Positions 26,145 through 53,269 of a stretch of 64,000 nt of DNA are shown here, one piece after another (within the stretch, counting starts at the first letter, position 1; each line of letters opens with the position of its first letter). The DNA comes from Hydractinia symbiolongicarpus (taxonomy: Eukaryota; Cnidaria; Hydrozoa; Anthoathecata; Hydractiniidae): contig NC_079875.1 in the NCBI RefSeq assembly GCF_029227915.1, positions 9,237,001 through 9,301,000 on the forward strand. Reading direction: 5' to 3'. The notes below the pieces were generated by a model. The model made no database searches, was not told where the DNA came from, and saw only the letters and a program-made list of their open reading frames with translations. The translations under genes and the position numbers were made by a program.

Positions 26145-27258
26145 AATTATCTCAACATTTGAATGTGCAGGTTATTTTTAACGAATAATCATCACAAATT
26201 TTATGAGTTTTTTTTTCAATTTCGCTCAAATTAGTTCCGCGAAAATTATTGGAAAAATTGGCTATTTTCGCGATATTCTGGTGAAATTTCTTCGCGCAAA
26301 TTACTTCTCACGAAAATAAGAAATAAATAAATCAAAAAACCTCTACTAGTAGTAGTAATTGTATCAACTTTTGTTGGGTCCCTATAAAGAGTTTATTTTA
26401 TGTGCTGTGGGGCTGTGGGATGATCAGAAAGCTAAATTAGAAGATATGATGCTGTTAGCTCGATTGATTGTTTTTAAGAAGATAATTCTGTTAATACCCT
26501 GAAATCCTGAAATAGATAAAAAAAAAACGGTTTTGCAATTTGATTGGTTGTTTTGCTCTACATACCTGTAGGCATTAAAATTTTGCGAGGATTTATTTTT
26601 GTGATATCGCAAATGAAAAATATGCGATTTTTTTAGATTAAGCAACAAATTAACTTTGCTCATTTTTAAAATATTGCAAATAGTGAAATAAGTTGCTTAA
26701 AAGGTAAAATTAAGAATCCAGCTTCTGTAAATGAACCGGTAAAAGTTCAATTTTGCGAGAATTTAATTTCGCGAATTTTAAAATTAATTTTGCGAATTTT
26801 AAAACTGATTCGTTAGAATTAAAGTTCTCAAGTAGCAATTCTAAAATTTAAAGCATTTCGAAAATATAGCAAAAATTGAAAAAGGCGCAAAATATAATTC
26901 TCACGAAAGTCTGTTCTTTAAATTCTTTTTTCGTTAAAAAATTTTCAAAAAAAAATAAATATTTCTAACAGTGTTTGTGTAAAAACTGAAAATAAAACAA
27001 AACAAAAACATTAACAACCAATCAGAATGCATGAATGGTAGTATGTACATTTTAATTTAGAAATTACGTTTGAATAAAAAATTAATTAAAAACTCCCAAG
27101 TTTAATAATAAATATTTTAGTAGATGAGTAGTATTTTTTGGTATTATTTTTATGTCTTACAAGTTAAGAAATTATCTAAAGGATATAAAATTAAAGGCCA
27201 CGTTGTTTATTTTAAAAGCGAGATTGAACTATTTTTGTTTGTTATTATTATTATAGAC

Positions 27259-29307
27259 ATGCCTAAGAAAAATTCTTCGTGGGGGGTCAACACAAAAGCG
27301 GCTGAAGCACGTGAAAGAAAAAACCAACAGAAAGTAGAAGAACAAGCTGCAAAACAGAAAGCGAAAGACGATGCTTATTGGCTCGATGAAAATAAAATGG
27401 AACAACGGAAGAAGGAGAAAAAGGTTAGACGTGGCGTATTGATTTTTTGATTTATTGATATAATACAGGGAAAAAACACACAGCGGTTAAGCTTTTACGC
27501 CATCTTCCAGCAAGCAGCAAGTATGGTTACTAATATAAATGATGAGTCAGCCTTTCTAATTCACTGCCGAGGCGAATGCCAATGTGTTGACCAAAATTCC
27601 CTAATCACGTCGACAACTTTTTGCGATGCGTTGTTAATTGCATTTTAGGTGAAGTTACGTAAGTTTTGCTTTTATTTTCTCTTTTTATTCAACTGTTTTA
27701 CGTGTATGAAATTATGTAATCCCATCCTGAATTTGTCAATGTTGAGAGCGTGCTTAAAACATAGATTTTTGGTTATTTGGCCGGATCAAATTTTCTCAAT
27801 TTTCTGCGGTTTCTGGGCGACAACGTGGAGTGTTCCGTTATAATGCATTCTTGAAAGTGCAGCTAGCATATTTCAAACGCTGTTCACATAACATGTGCAA
27901 AAGCAGCAATTTGGTATGCCACCGGCTGCCGATAATTTTATGTTTACATTTTCGGCCATGTTTGTAGAGCAGGGAAAAAAACTGTCTTTGTGTACAAAAT
28001 TAATGTAATATTTTTATATTAAAAATCCCAGATTGAATTTGCAGAAAAGAGCAGAAAAAAATAACTGTTAGTTTGTATAGAACTAGAAATTCAACCTTAA
28101 CGGGCAGAGATATAGCGATATGGTTTTGCGACGGAGTAATAGTACATTTACCATATAAATATTTTTTTCTTAACAAAAATGTATACGTCACTTTGGCATC
28201 GCCGTGCTTTGTTTAAGTCACTCGAACCCTTCACACTACGTGTTTGGTTATAGGATAGAGAACAACAGAAGAAGGAAGAATTACTTGCTAAAAAGCTAGA
28301 CGCAAAAAAATTACTGGAAGAAGAAGAGAAAGGTTTACACTCATCTGCACCAAGCAAAGGAAGTACGTTAATTTCATCTCGACAGCGAGATTATGTATTG
28401 ACTGAAATAAGCTACTGAAAAATACACTCAAGTTTTTATAATTCCAACTTTGAGGCTTAACATATACGTGCTTTATTTTATCCTTATTTTGATTACTTGG
28501 CGGCTACTGGTTCTATATGTCTGCATTTTATAAGAGGATCAGCCGGTCTTGTTTGTAAATTTCAACTGTTACTATACACGTAACTTTGCGTGCTAGAATT
28601 TCATATGATTGATTTTTTAATTTTTCTTTATAAATATACAGAAGTTGTAACCAAAGTGACGCTGTCTGATATTGAAAAAATTAAAGAAAAAGAACGAAAG
28701 CGCCGTGAACACGCAGCCATGTTGAGAGAGAAAGAGAAAAAGAAAATAACAGAAAACCCGGTTGTCGAAGAAGAAAACCCGAATCGGAAAATGGCGGAGC
28801 TGTTGGCTGAAGAAGGTATTAGTTTTGCTTTAAGTATCCTTTGAGATATGGTGTACTACTTGACTTTGTAAGGTAAAATATCAATCTAATAAAAGAATAA
28901 TAATAATTGTGGATATAATTTTTTTTACATTTTCTTTTTAAAATAAATAAATTTATGAACATGGTTTATATTAGCAAATATTATTTACACTACGTGTAGT
29001 TATCTAAAGCGTCATTACTTGAGTGTTTATACACAAACCTAAACAAACTTATTTGCAACTTTTAGGTGCAGTTGAAGCGAGAAGTGTGAACGATGCAATT
29101 TCCGTGTTAAGCATCAGTGGCGGTGACTCTGCTGTGCCAGTTGACCGACATCCAGAAAAACGAATGAAAGCAGCATATAGTGATTTTGAAGAACGTGAAT
29201 TACCTCGACTAAAAGCAGAGAATCCTAACCTTAGACTTTCACAATTAAAACAACTTTTGCGAAAAGAATGGCAAAAGTCACCCGACAATCCAATGAATAA
29301 TAGGTGA
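27259..29307 (+). CDS. CCDC124: CCDC124 homologue (ribosome-associated coiled-coil protein)
   Basis: Homologue of the conserved eukaryotic protein CCDC124 (Lso2-like), known to bind ribosomes, including idle 80S ribosomes, and reported at the centrosome/midbody. Exons 27259-27423, 28254-28362, 28642-28815 and 29066-29307 join in frame to 229 codons plus stop, close to the human length. The N-terminus MPKKNSSWGVNTKAAEARER is lysine-rich and leads into a long charged coiled coil (KKQKAKDDAYW-type, EQQKKEELLAKKLDAKKLL, KERKRREHAAMLREKEKKK). The last exon carries the family's most conserved block: DRHPEKRMKAAYSDFEER, LPRLKAENPNLRLSQLKQ, and the end KSPDNPMNNR. An acceptor-like TTATTATAG ends only 2 nt before the ATG (27256), so a 5'UTR intron or trans-splicing is likely. 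Three in-frame codons upstream of exon 1 read as noncoding. Confidence 0.93.
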
Positions 29308-30482
29308 TGAGACGAACCAATAGAATTGTATTTATATTATATTTGAACCAATCAAAGATTTAGAATCATTTAGAAAAAGAAATTTTAAGTTTTGTTAGGG
29401 TTATTTTTATTAGAGTGTTTTTATCACATGTAGGAAGAGGAGTGACTATATTATATCTGGTTCTTTCAGCGTCTGGGTAGACACGTTAACTGTAGTTTTG
29501 CTCAAAACTATTGGAATTTTAGAAGGCTGGGCACGTGGCACGTGGCCTTGTGGTTATGCAGTTCGCTTCGTAATCGCAAGCTCCGTGGTTCGGTCCACAG
29601 CGCGGGCATGTTTAGCAAGTGTCTTTACTACAGCTACGTGTCAACCCATGCTATGCGAGGGAAATTGGGTAGATAATGACGGTGTATGCTTAATGTATAC
29701 ATCCCGAATACAGGACCCACATTGATAACAGTGTCTCCAACACTGAAGTTGCTATATCCTGTATACATATTTGGAATAATAATAATAATAACAAAAATGT
29801 TCCCTTGGGAATGAAGTTAGTTTTTAAGGTAAGTGGCTGCTTCAGCAGCGTCGAGTGTGGGTGCAGGGACTGTTTCAAAGAAATACAATATCCTAATCAG
29901 TTTTGACTTTGGTTGTAGTCTCGGTCTTAAAAAAACGGCAAAAAACTTTCCAATTACATGAAACAAAAATCTTTCGCACAGTTTTTTATCGATTGTGAAT
30001 TTATCGAAAAAGTTTGGTTATACACTTTATTATAACGTACATCAAATAAAAGAAGAAAAACGAAAAAATGTATTACGATCCATACTCAAAAGACACTTCT
30101 ATTAGTCTTGGGTGTTTATCAGACAGGGTAATGTTAAAGTTCGTGTCGATAGAATTAGAGGAAATACATTTATCAATTAATGTGTCATATTAGCAGGATA
30201 TACTGAAGTCATGGTAACTACGGAAATACAGTAAATAGTACTCGAAAAAAACTATTTTGTTCCAAGTCTCTCATTTCAAAAATGAGTGTTTTTAACATAA
30301 ACTAAGGATGAAACAATGGTACAGTATTTTTCCTTCTGTTTAACACAAATAAACTGAACTGTTTTTGAGTATGTAATGATAAACATTGCGGACGATTAAA
30401 AGTCTTAATAAACCACAAAATAAGAAAAATATATTTCTAGAAGAGAAACTTTTTAAAAAACACTGATATTTGGTAGGACATC
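29308..30482. other. Intergenic spacer, CCDC124 to protease-inhibitor gene
   Basis: Contains the CCDC124 3' UTR and a tRNA-derived SINE at about 29527-29792; the rest is AT-rich with no recognised gene. An acceptor-like ATATTTCTAG ends at 30440, 42 nt before the next start codon. Confidence 0.5.
29527..29792 (+). mobile_element. tRNA-derived SINE with (AAT)n tail
   Basis: The head contains GTGGCCTTGTGGTTATGCAG, an RNA polymerase III A-box-like sequence, followed about 40 bp later by GTGGTTCGGTCC, a B-box match. The unique body holds GTTTAGCAAGTGTC and CCAACACTGAAGTTG, and the element ends in AATAATAATAATAATAAC. A truncated copy lies at 24905-25018, which supports a dispersed family. Confidence 0.7.
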
Positions 30483-45221
<14,739 letters not shown>

Positions 45222-45235
<14 letters not shown>

Positions 45236-46466
45236 TACATTTATTGCTCTCCATCTTGGTGCTGGATATCATTGCACTAGAAAAGAAAGTCAGTATAAAC
45301 AGCTATGTAAAACTGCATGCAAGTTCGGGATGAAGCTTCTTACTGAGGGACATGATTCTGTATCTGTTGTTGAAAAGGTGTGCAGTCTGTTAGAAGATAG
45401 TGAACTTACTAATGCTGGATATGGTTCAAACTTAACAGTTAATGGAACGGTGGAGTGTGATGCTGGTATTATGTCATCTTCAAACGGTCAATTTGCTGGT
45501 GTAGGGTGTGTGAGAAATGTCAAAAACCCTATTAAACTAGCAGGGAAAATTTTAATTGATAATCAATTTGAAAGACAAAACAACGGTCTTATTGCACCGA
45601 TTCTTTTAGCAGGTGAAGGTGCTAAAGAAAAGGCATTGTACTATAATCTAAATGTGGTTGAAGAAAAGACAATGATAAGTAAAAAAGCTCTAACTGATTT
45701 TGAGAAATACAAACGCATTTTAAGCAACGAGGATGAGCATGAAAATAAAAAACGGAAACTGGAGGAACATGATGAAAGTCACGTTCAGGATACAATTGGT
45801 GTGATCTGCGTTGACATTGATTTAAATATGGTGTCAGGTATATCAAGTGGAGGAATCGTAATGAAACAATCAGGGAGAATTGGTCATGCAGCGCACTTTG
45901 GCTCTGGATGTTGGTCATATAAATACAGTGATAATGTATCTGTTTGCTGTTGTACATCGGGCTGTGGGGAATATTTAATAAGAACAAATTTAGCTAAAGA
46001 GGTTTCTGAGAGTTGCTACAAATCTGTTTCTGAGGAAATCTTTGATCTAAATAACGTAATAGAAGATTTATATCTTCGTTCACCTTATTTGAAAGAAGTG
46101 ATGCATCCTAAATTATGTGGTGTCCTTCTTTTAAAAGGATCCACTGAAGCAACTGAGACAATTACTAGTGACGATGAAGATGAGAATCAAGATGAAAATT
46201 GTGATAGTAAAACCAATAAAATTAATGTTTCCAAAGAAGACAATGGTGGTTGTAACAATACCTATGTTAACAACGAATGTGACAATTATATTAAGAAACC
46301 AAACAATGTCTATTTGGATTTTTATGCATCTCATACTACAGAGTCGTTTAGTGTAGGTTTTATGACAGGTGCCATGAAACAGCCTCGAGCGTTTATTTCA
46401 CGAATGAATAAAAAAGATTTAGTTGGTGAAAAAGTACTCACTCAAGCTTTTAGTTTTACATTGTGA
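45222..46466 (+). CDS. TASP1: Taspase 1 (threonine aspartase), intronless
   Basis: Ntn-hydrolase related to asparaginase that self-cleaves before its catalytic threonine and in known animals cleaves MLL and TFIIA at an aspartate. The 414-codon single exon contains LGAGYH near the N-terminus (human has AGAGYH), NAGYGSNL and ECDAGIM around 64-83, the cleavage site QD|TIGV with the predicted catalytic Thr191, SSGGI at 208-212, TSGCGEYLIRT and SHTTESFSVGFM. A KKRKLEE stretch before the cleavage site matches the nuclear-localisation loop of the family. An acidic, Asn-rich insertion occupies about 312-360. The ATG directly follows a TTTGCTTAG acceptor-like site and overlaps the last 14 nt of the inhibitor frame. 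Human TASP1 has many introns, so the lack of introns here is unusual. The start lacks the about 40-residue extension of human taspase; an upstream exon cannot be excluded. Confidence 0.92.
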
Positions 46467-48122
46467 TGTTCTTTGCAGTATAGGTAATATTGCCACAGAT
46501 GTGATTCTATAATAATTTGTTTGAAAAGGGTTTGTGACACAAACTACTTGACTGTATGACCTATTCCATCTGAACGACACAATTTTTTCCACGGTTGTTA
46601 AAGTATTCTGTTTGGTTTTCTTAATTATTCATCGTAAAGATAACAAAAGCTGAGAGAGTAAGTTAGTAGAGTGGAAAATGTTGTTTGCTAAAATATCTAA
46701 TTAGTGACTCAGGTTATTTTATTTACCGTTAGTTGAAGAATAAAAATTTGTAGATGTTCTTTGTTTTTTAGGTGGTCAGCAGAATTAATGCATTAGACAG
46801 AATGATCAGAATGAGCGTTGGTGTTATTTAAACTTAAGTATTTTAACATATAAATATATACTATATGATACAGTTTATACTATAATGGTGTTTTACTATG
46901 AAGGGGTTAATACAAGCTTTGAATTTAGGTAATATTATGTAAATCTTTGAAATAGGTACCGGCTAGAGTGGCAATAAATGTAGCTATAAATGTGGAGACA
47001 CTGTAAGCTTCCTCTTATGTTGTATAGGGCAAGTTTGCTAGAAATTTAAAATTACTTTAATAATGAGGCAATTTTTGTACTGTATTAATTTTTTATATGG
47101 AAAACCATACTTAAGTTCTGGTATCTTCTATAACAAAAGTGTGCATTTCCCTGCTTTAAGTTAGTACTTGTTTTGAAGTTTTATTTTTAACAGTTATATA
47201 TTTTGTTGACTGTGTTAATCAAGGCTCAGTCGGGAGTTTAATTCTGATTTAATTAAACTTTATTTGATCATAATAAATAGAGTTTTTTGTTGTTTTTGAT
47301 TAAGGTTTTGTATCTGATTAAACCTGTTTATTTGACTGCCATTCCTGATTAGATAAATATCTTGAAACTATATAGCACATATGTCATAATACAAATTATT
47401 TTTTTGCCTTAATTATCTATATATCTTTGTTTTTATTAATCCATATAATTGTAATTGTGATATGTTTTATTAGTATTTTTGTATATTTTTATACAGTAAT
47501 ACTGTAATGCCATACAAGTGTTTTTTTCTAAGCTGTATGATTATGTCGATAAAGCACAAAAGAATCTTTGTTGATCACAATCTGCAACTTTAAAGTATGA
47601 TTAAGTCTTGTAATTGAGTCAAGTCTAATGCTTATGAATTGTAAATTAAAGAATGTACTTAAACCCTAACCAAATATATTCTAAACTAAATATATTCTAG
47701 CATAAAGTTGATTACTTGAGCAGCTCTTTCTTTTGTGTTGCAGGATTCTGAATTTAATTGCCATTTACCTGTTAACATAGGTGTAAAAGGATGTTGCTTT
47801 AAATTAAATGTGAAAAGAAAGCTTGTTTACCATCAAACAAAATTCGAAGAAAAATTGGAACCAATTGCTAATTCAAATTTTAGTATTTATGGATTTAATT
47901 GCATTTTGGAAAGTCTTGCGCTAAAAGAAAAACATCTGCATTATTGGTGCATAACATTCAACTAAAAACTTTCATTATAAAGAATTTTGCATCTCCACTT
48001 TACAACAACTTTCAACTTCTTTCTCTGAAACGTTTTTAAGCTTTGTATTAATCTCACTTGCATCTTTAGATTTTTAAAAGTCCATAAAGAATTGTTTAAG
48101 CGTTGTCTTTGCTGTTTTAAAA
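46467..48122. other. TASP1 3' region and spacer to METTL3
   Basis: AT-rich sequence without a recognised gene. A poly(A) signal candidate lies at 46739-46744. An open stretch of 76 codons at 47735-47965 follows an acceptor-like TGTTGCAG but its translation is not recognised; it may be METTL3 5'UTR. Another acceptor-like CATCTTTAG ends at 48069, 53 nt before the METTL3 ATG. Confidence 0.5.
46739..46744 (+). terminator. Candidate poly(A) signal AATAAA for TASP1
   Basis: First AATAAA found after the taspase stop codon, 272 nt downstream. If the inhibitor gene and TASP1 share a transcript it would serve both, since no room for an inhibitor-specific signal exists between them. Confidence 0.4.
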
Positions 48123-51100
48123 ATGTCAGAATCTGATACTTGGGCGAAATTACAAGACCATAAAAGGAAGCACATTAACTTAAAAGAACGACTAGCAAAG
48201 CGTAGAAAAGAACGACAGGGTTTACTTGATCCATCATCAGCGCCAGAAGTTAAATCGACAGACAATGGTATGTTTTTTAACTAGCTGTGCTGGTAGTGTA
48301 AAACAATATGTTGTTATCAATCATATCTCACAAGCTTAGGGCACTTTACTTGATATAAAATTAATCAATATAACTCTGACTTGCATAGCACCATGTTGCT
48401 AACAATAAGGTTGTAATATGTCGCACAGCACTTCAGTGTTTTTCAAATTGTTGTCTAGTTGAAGAAAAGAAGAAAGTTGTAGAAGTAAAGACAGAATTAA
48501 TTCAGAAGAAAAGTATTGCTCAAGATGAGGTTGAGAAGTTACTACCATTCATATTGAGTGATAAACATCTAAGACTACCAATTTCCGTGGAAGATTTGAT
48601 AGCACATATACAAGAGGTAATTATTCAACTCTGTTTTAGCGACCAACGTATCAGATATCAAGTCCTAACAATTTTTCTGGGGCAGTGGGACAGTGTTACT
48701 AAAGGAATTTGACCAATTTCCTTTTTTTGCTTGGAAAGGTTTAGAGTTATCAGCAATGATTTCATAGCTCAACTATCGTATTGACTTTCTTGACACAGCA
48801 TCAGGTTAGCTACAAATAGCTGTATTTTTTTGGACACATACCTCCTTTGTATACTATATCTAAACAGAAAAATCAACTTCAGGCAGATTAACGGAAAGTT
48901 AAGTTTTATGTCAAGGAGGTCACTTTCATAAAAATATTTGTTTTGAAATTTCTGTTCTTCATTTTGTATAAAACTCAAATATTTTATGAAATTAATGTAA
49001 TTACTTAAGGAGATGTTTAAGCAATTTAAAAAGATGACTGTGGCTGTTGATATTCAAATATATTACATGCGTTCTGCTTTGAATATTGTAGTTTTTGTTG
49101 TTGTTTAGCATGAAAATAAATCTGCTGAGAGTACTACTATCATTGCTGTATTGGATAAACTGGAAGCTCAAAACCTTTTAAGGTGTGTTAGACCACAGAT
49201 CTTACGTTTGGATCTATACTTGATAGTGTGGCACCATTGCAACAGCAATTAAAAACTCTTTAGCTGAAAATATAGCAGTTGTTTCTGTTTTGTTATCCTA
49301 AAAAATACCGGGCAGAGGTCTTGCTAAAATCTGTTCTCAATTCCCTCTTTTTTCTAAATTTTGTACGTTTGTAATTTTCTTACTTAGTTTGAAACGAAGT
49401 GACAATTTAGTGACTGTTATGGATTGCGAATTTTCAAAGGTAAATTTTCTTATCTGTCTTAACAAAATGACTTATTGGTTCTGAATGGTTCTTTCTTAGT
49501 GGGGTAAGTAAGTACTTCATGCAAAGCTTTTCACTTAGGATACTCATTTTACCCTCCGACTGTAACAATGTTACATTGTGGGAAGAGATAGAGCATTATA
49601 GGATTCTTCTAAAATACTTGAATGCCCATTCGCCGTCAGTTGATGGCTTTAAATGGGCTTTAAGGTCTTAAACCTGAAACCTGAAACCTTTACAAGCAGT
49701 ACCATTGTACCATTTCTGTGATTTTTTTACTCCCTTAAAGTAAAAACACTGGCTGTGTGTTTAACGATTTTTTTTAAATAGATTTTTATTATTTTATGAT
49801 TTTTCTCTATTATATGAGTTTTCAAAAAAATGGTCAATGTTTTTCAGTGTGTTAATATCTGACCTAAACTGTTTCAATAAATCTTGTTTTTTGTTTTGTT
49901 TTTTACTGCAAAGGTTTTTCATTCCATTAATTCAATACCACTTTTCACTGAAATTGAAATGTATAAGAAAGATTCTGTTGCATCTTAGATAAAATTTGCC
50001 TCTAAAAATCCAATACTTTTTTCCAAGGTTTTACTAAAAAAATTTGGCAAGTGTAAGCCAAACTTGGGTGTAAAATAAAAGAGAAATAAGCAATTCTAGC
50101 AGTGCTAGAATTCGGTCGATTTTGTAGTTTGTTCAATAATGCATTACACTAGAACTTTTCTTATGTGGATATGTGCATGTACGACATTAAGAAATGCAAT
50201 TGTATTTTCATTTATTACTTTCTTACCTACTAGCTGAAAGCTGTGCATGAAAACAAAGGTAATTCGTTGTTTATCTTGAGACTTAGAAATTATTTATATC
50301 AATGCTATATAATCCATTTTGTATTTAGTAAAAACCTCAACCTCTACAAAGTCGGGAGAAACAAGGTAAGTGAATATTTTGTAAGTTTGTTGGGTAGAGA
50401 AGTTAATGTAATATTTTTTTGAATTAAAAATTGATTTTCTTGTCATGATATTATTTTGGAGCGCAAACTTGTGAGAACTGTTTAGTTCTAGTGCTGTGGT
50501 TTTGTATTTAAATATGAACCAAATCATTACAGGGTGGCCACAAGTCGAAAATTTCAGAAATTGTAAAAAAATTGTGGATTGTTTTTTTTCTCTTTCTTCC
50601 TTGTCTTGAATACTGCTGTAATTGCAAGAATTACCATTCAATTTCTAGCCTGGGAAAGTATTAGAATGTTTGTGTTAACATTAAAAAGTCATGCTAATTT
50701 TTTTTAAAATTTTTGTGTCAACTCTTACAACCAGCTATCACAATCAAAACTGATTCTTTCTGCTTAATTATATAAATTTTCTGCTTAATTATTACCATAA
50801 GATGAGGAATGATTTCTGGTAAACAAGCTGCCATATTTTTTTCCTAAACAAGAACTTCAAATCTTCTAGCGCCAATATGTATATCAGCGACAAGAGAAAC
50901 ACTTAGATCATGATTTAAGTGATAAGAACTTTGTGAATCTTTTTTTTCTTTAGCAATCTTTTAAGTGCAGACAAATCAAAAGATAAAAAAGTTGATCCAG
51001 TCACAGAAGACACAGATGAGCTGGCTGTATGCCCCTTTAATATTGATATATTCATATTAATGTTTGTGTTCTATTTTGATCTTTAGTGGACCTAATTTAT

Positions 51101-52657
51101 TTGTTATTTTAAGCTCTTTCGTCATAATTTTAATGGCTTGCTACTTGTTTTGTTCATTGTAGGCGCTGCTATCAATGCCTACATCAAAAGAAACAGAGGT
51201 TACTTTTATTTAATTCTCATTTGTGTTTATAGTTGTAATTATTTTGCCAACAATGACAGTTTAAGGAAATATTTGGGCATCTTTTTTTTACATCTTTTGT
51301 TCCTGTATGGTGACCATGGTCCTTGAAATTTCTGGAATATTAATTTGTCCTGCAAAGTCGTGAAAATCCATGGAATTTTGACAAAAGTTTTAAGATGTCA
51401 TGTAATTGTCATGGAGGGTAGTCAAGTTGAGCTAAACTATAAAAATTATAGATGAAAATTTAACAAGAAAAATCGACTTTCAAACCTTTTAAATGTCTGA
51501 AAAGTAACTAAAAACCAAGTTTTTTTTCTCAAGTCCTGCAATTTTCTGAAAATTTAGCAGTATCATCCTGTCTAAGAAACATCCTTGAATCTCTATAGTC
51601 TTGAAAGAATTTGTTCCGAAATGTCCTGAATTTGAATTTTTTGTGGTCACCATGCCCTGAAAATGGACTTGTACATTCTTGGAATAGAGCAAGTACTTTG
51701 TTCGGCTATTTTGCCCGATTCGTTTTGTTTTTAATGTTTTTCGTTCTACAAGAAAAGTTGAAATAATGTCAACATTCATTCCCCGATCTTGCCGGATCCA
51801 TTTTGTTGCATTCTTGGAGGAAATCCACCTTTGGCTAGAGAGCACATTAAAATATAATTATGGCTAAGTCTCATTTTGGTTCTATGTAAAGGGTCCCCAA
51901 AAACGTTTAATTAATACGGTCTTTGTGGAGTCTTATTATGTATGTATCATCATCGTTGGTGTGTTTTTACATGGCTCAACCTTCTATCAATAAGTCAAAT
52001 AAGCTAGTGACATTTTTTTCCAGAAAAATAACAAAGAAAAAAATTGTTATCAGGGTGCATTTTGTTTTAGAATAAGAAGCTTGGTAGTGAAATTTTAAAC
52101 CTGCTGAATCAACCAACAGCAAAGGTATTTGATATCACTAAGTATTTATTATCATTTGCCATTTGTAAGTTATTTTTCCCTATTATTTTACAAAAGAATA
52201 TGTGTGCACGTATCAGCTGGTCAAGGGGTTTTGCAAACCTAAAAAATATATGTTTTATAGTAAATTCAGGAAAAACCTGTTTCAGTCAGGAGCGTTTCTG
52301 TAAAGTCTAGGATAGTCGTAAAGTATTCAAACTTGATTATAAAATTAGGTTGATGAAATCGACCAAAAGTAATGGAAGATGTTTGAGGGAATTGCCTTAC
52401 GCCATGGAAAAGTTGGGAATAGTCATCATTTTAAATAGTGAAAAAATTTTTCCAGTTTTTTCGCTCTCTCTGATATTACAGAAGGTTCAGGAATTTTTTA
52501 TACTGGCGTTTCAAGTTGTTTTTGCTAAACTATTTAGGAACAGTCGCTAGTAGAAAAGTTTAAATCGGAGGGAGGTGCTATGGTTCGTGAATTTTGTCCA
52601 TTCGGTACCAGGGAAGAATGTCACCGAAGTAACACAAATAAAGGAAAATGTAAAAAG
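48123..52657 (+). CDS. METTL3: METTL3, m6A mRNA methyltransferase (N-terminal half, 10 exons)
   Basis: Catalytic subunit of the nuclear m6A writer complex (partner METTL14); only the N-terminal part is in the window. Exons: 48123-48267, 48459-48616, 49109-49182, 49388-49439, 50234-50258, 50329-50365, 50954-51026, 51163-51198, 52071-52124 and 52538-52657. They join in frame to 258 codons. The start MSESDTWAKLQDHKRKHINL matches the leader helix of METTL3 (MSDTWSSIQAHKK…LRERL). Later blocks LGSEILNLLNQPTAK, EQSLVEKFKS and REFCPFGTREECHRS match the region before and into the first CCCH zinc finger. The finger is split after KGKCKK at the exon 10 donor; the rest of ZnF1, ZnF2 and the methyltransferase domain with its DPPW motif are not seen before the window ends. 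The 25-nt and 36-nt exons are small, and the exon 8 donor (GTTACT) is weak. Confidence 0.9.
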
Positions 52658-52671
52658 GTAGGATTCATAAC

Positions 52672-52850
52672 GAAGCTTTGTTTCTGTGTTAGATACATAA
52701 AAAAGCCTCATTTCTGTGCTAGGTGTGTATGGAAGCCTTATTTCTGTGCTAGGTATGTAAAGAAGTCTCGTTTCTGTGCTAGGTGTTTGAGGGAGTGTCT
52801 TTTTGTGCTACATGCATCAAAAAGCCTCATTTCTGTGCTAGGTCTGGTGA
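52672..52850. repeat. 30-bp minisatellite beside the METTL3 exon 10 donor
   Basis: About six 30-bp units built on AAGCCTCATTTCTGTGCTAGGTGTGTATGG-like sequence, starting 15 bp after the exon 10 donor. Because the unit is a multiple of three, the exon frame stays open into it (repeating …FCARC/FCARY… peptide). Most units contain CTAG|GTRTGT-like donor-resembling sequence. Confidence 0.8.
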
Positions 52851-53269
52851 CTGGAACTTATTGAAATGTTCTGAAATTGTAAATTTTTTTTGGATAGTTC
52901 CTTAATAAATGTTTTTGTAAGAATTCTGGGAAATAATTTAATTTTTATTTTAATAGTTACAGTGAATTTAATCTGGTATCTTTATGTTCAGAGCAAGAAG
53001 TTTCTTTTTAAATTTTATTTAATGATTTGAAGTTGAATTTGAAAAAAAAAATCAGTACCATGTTGAGCAGGTTAACAATATTAGTTACTAGTCGATTAGG
53101 CCCGTGGAAAAATCCACTTAGGCAGAAAAACAATTGAAAAGTTCTGTCATTTGAATTTTGATGACATCAGCAAATATTTCAGTATATTGAATATGCCTTT
53201 TACTAAAAAAAATAATCTGAAAATGCATAAAAAGAAAGTATATAAGTCATAATTTAACAAAAAAGTTCT

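Larger units (their letters stand above)
24043..27258. other. Intergenic spacer, endophilin-A to CCDC124
   Basis: AT-rich DNA with no gene recognised. It contains the 3' UTR of endophilin, a truncated SINE copy (24905-25018), a perfect hairpin (26089-26144), and clusters of TTCGCGAAAATT-like motifs at about 26225-26310 and 26750-26815 that look like a dispersed repeat. A segment near 25382-25410 (ACATCATAATTTATGCAG) recurs near 19270 in an endophilin intron. Confidence 0.5.

Noticed and set aside
45622-45987. 121-codon minus-strand ORF
   Set aside because: Antisense shadow of taspase 1.
47735-47965. 76-codon ORF before METTL3, after an acceptor-like TGTTGCAG
   Set aside because: Translation unrecognised and not in any neighbouring protein family; more likely UTR or intron.
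52672-52850. CRISPR-like regular repeats
   Set aside because: Eukaryotic intron, units abut without unique spacers; an ordinary minisatellite.
52350-52864. ORFs around METTL3 exon 10 as separate genes
   Set aside because: One is intron sequence; the other is exon 10 read through its donor into the 30-bp minisatellite.
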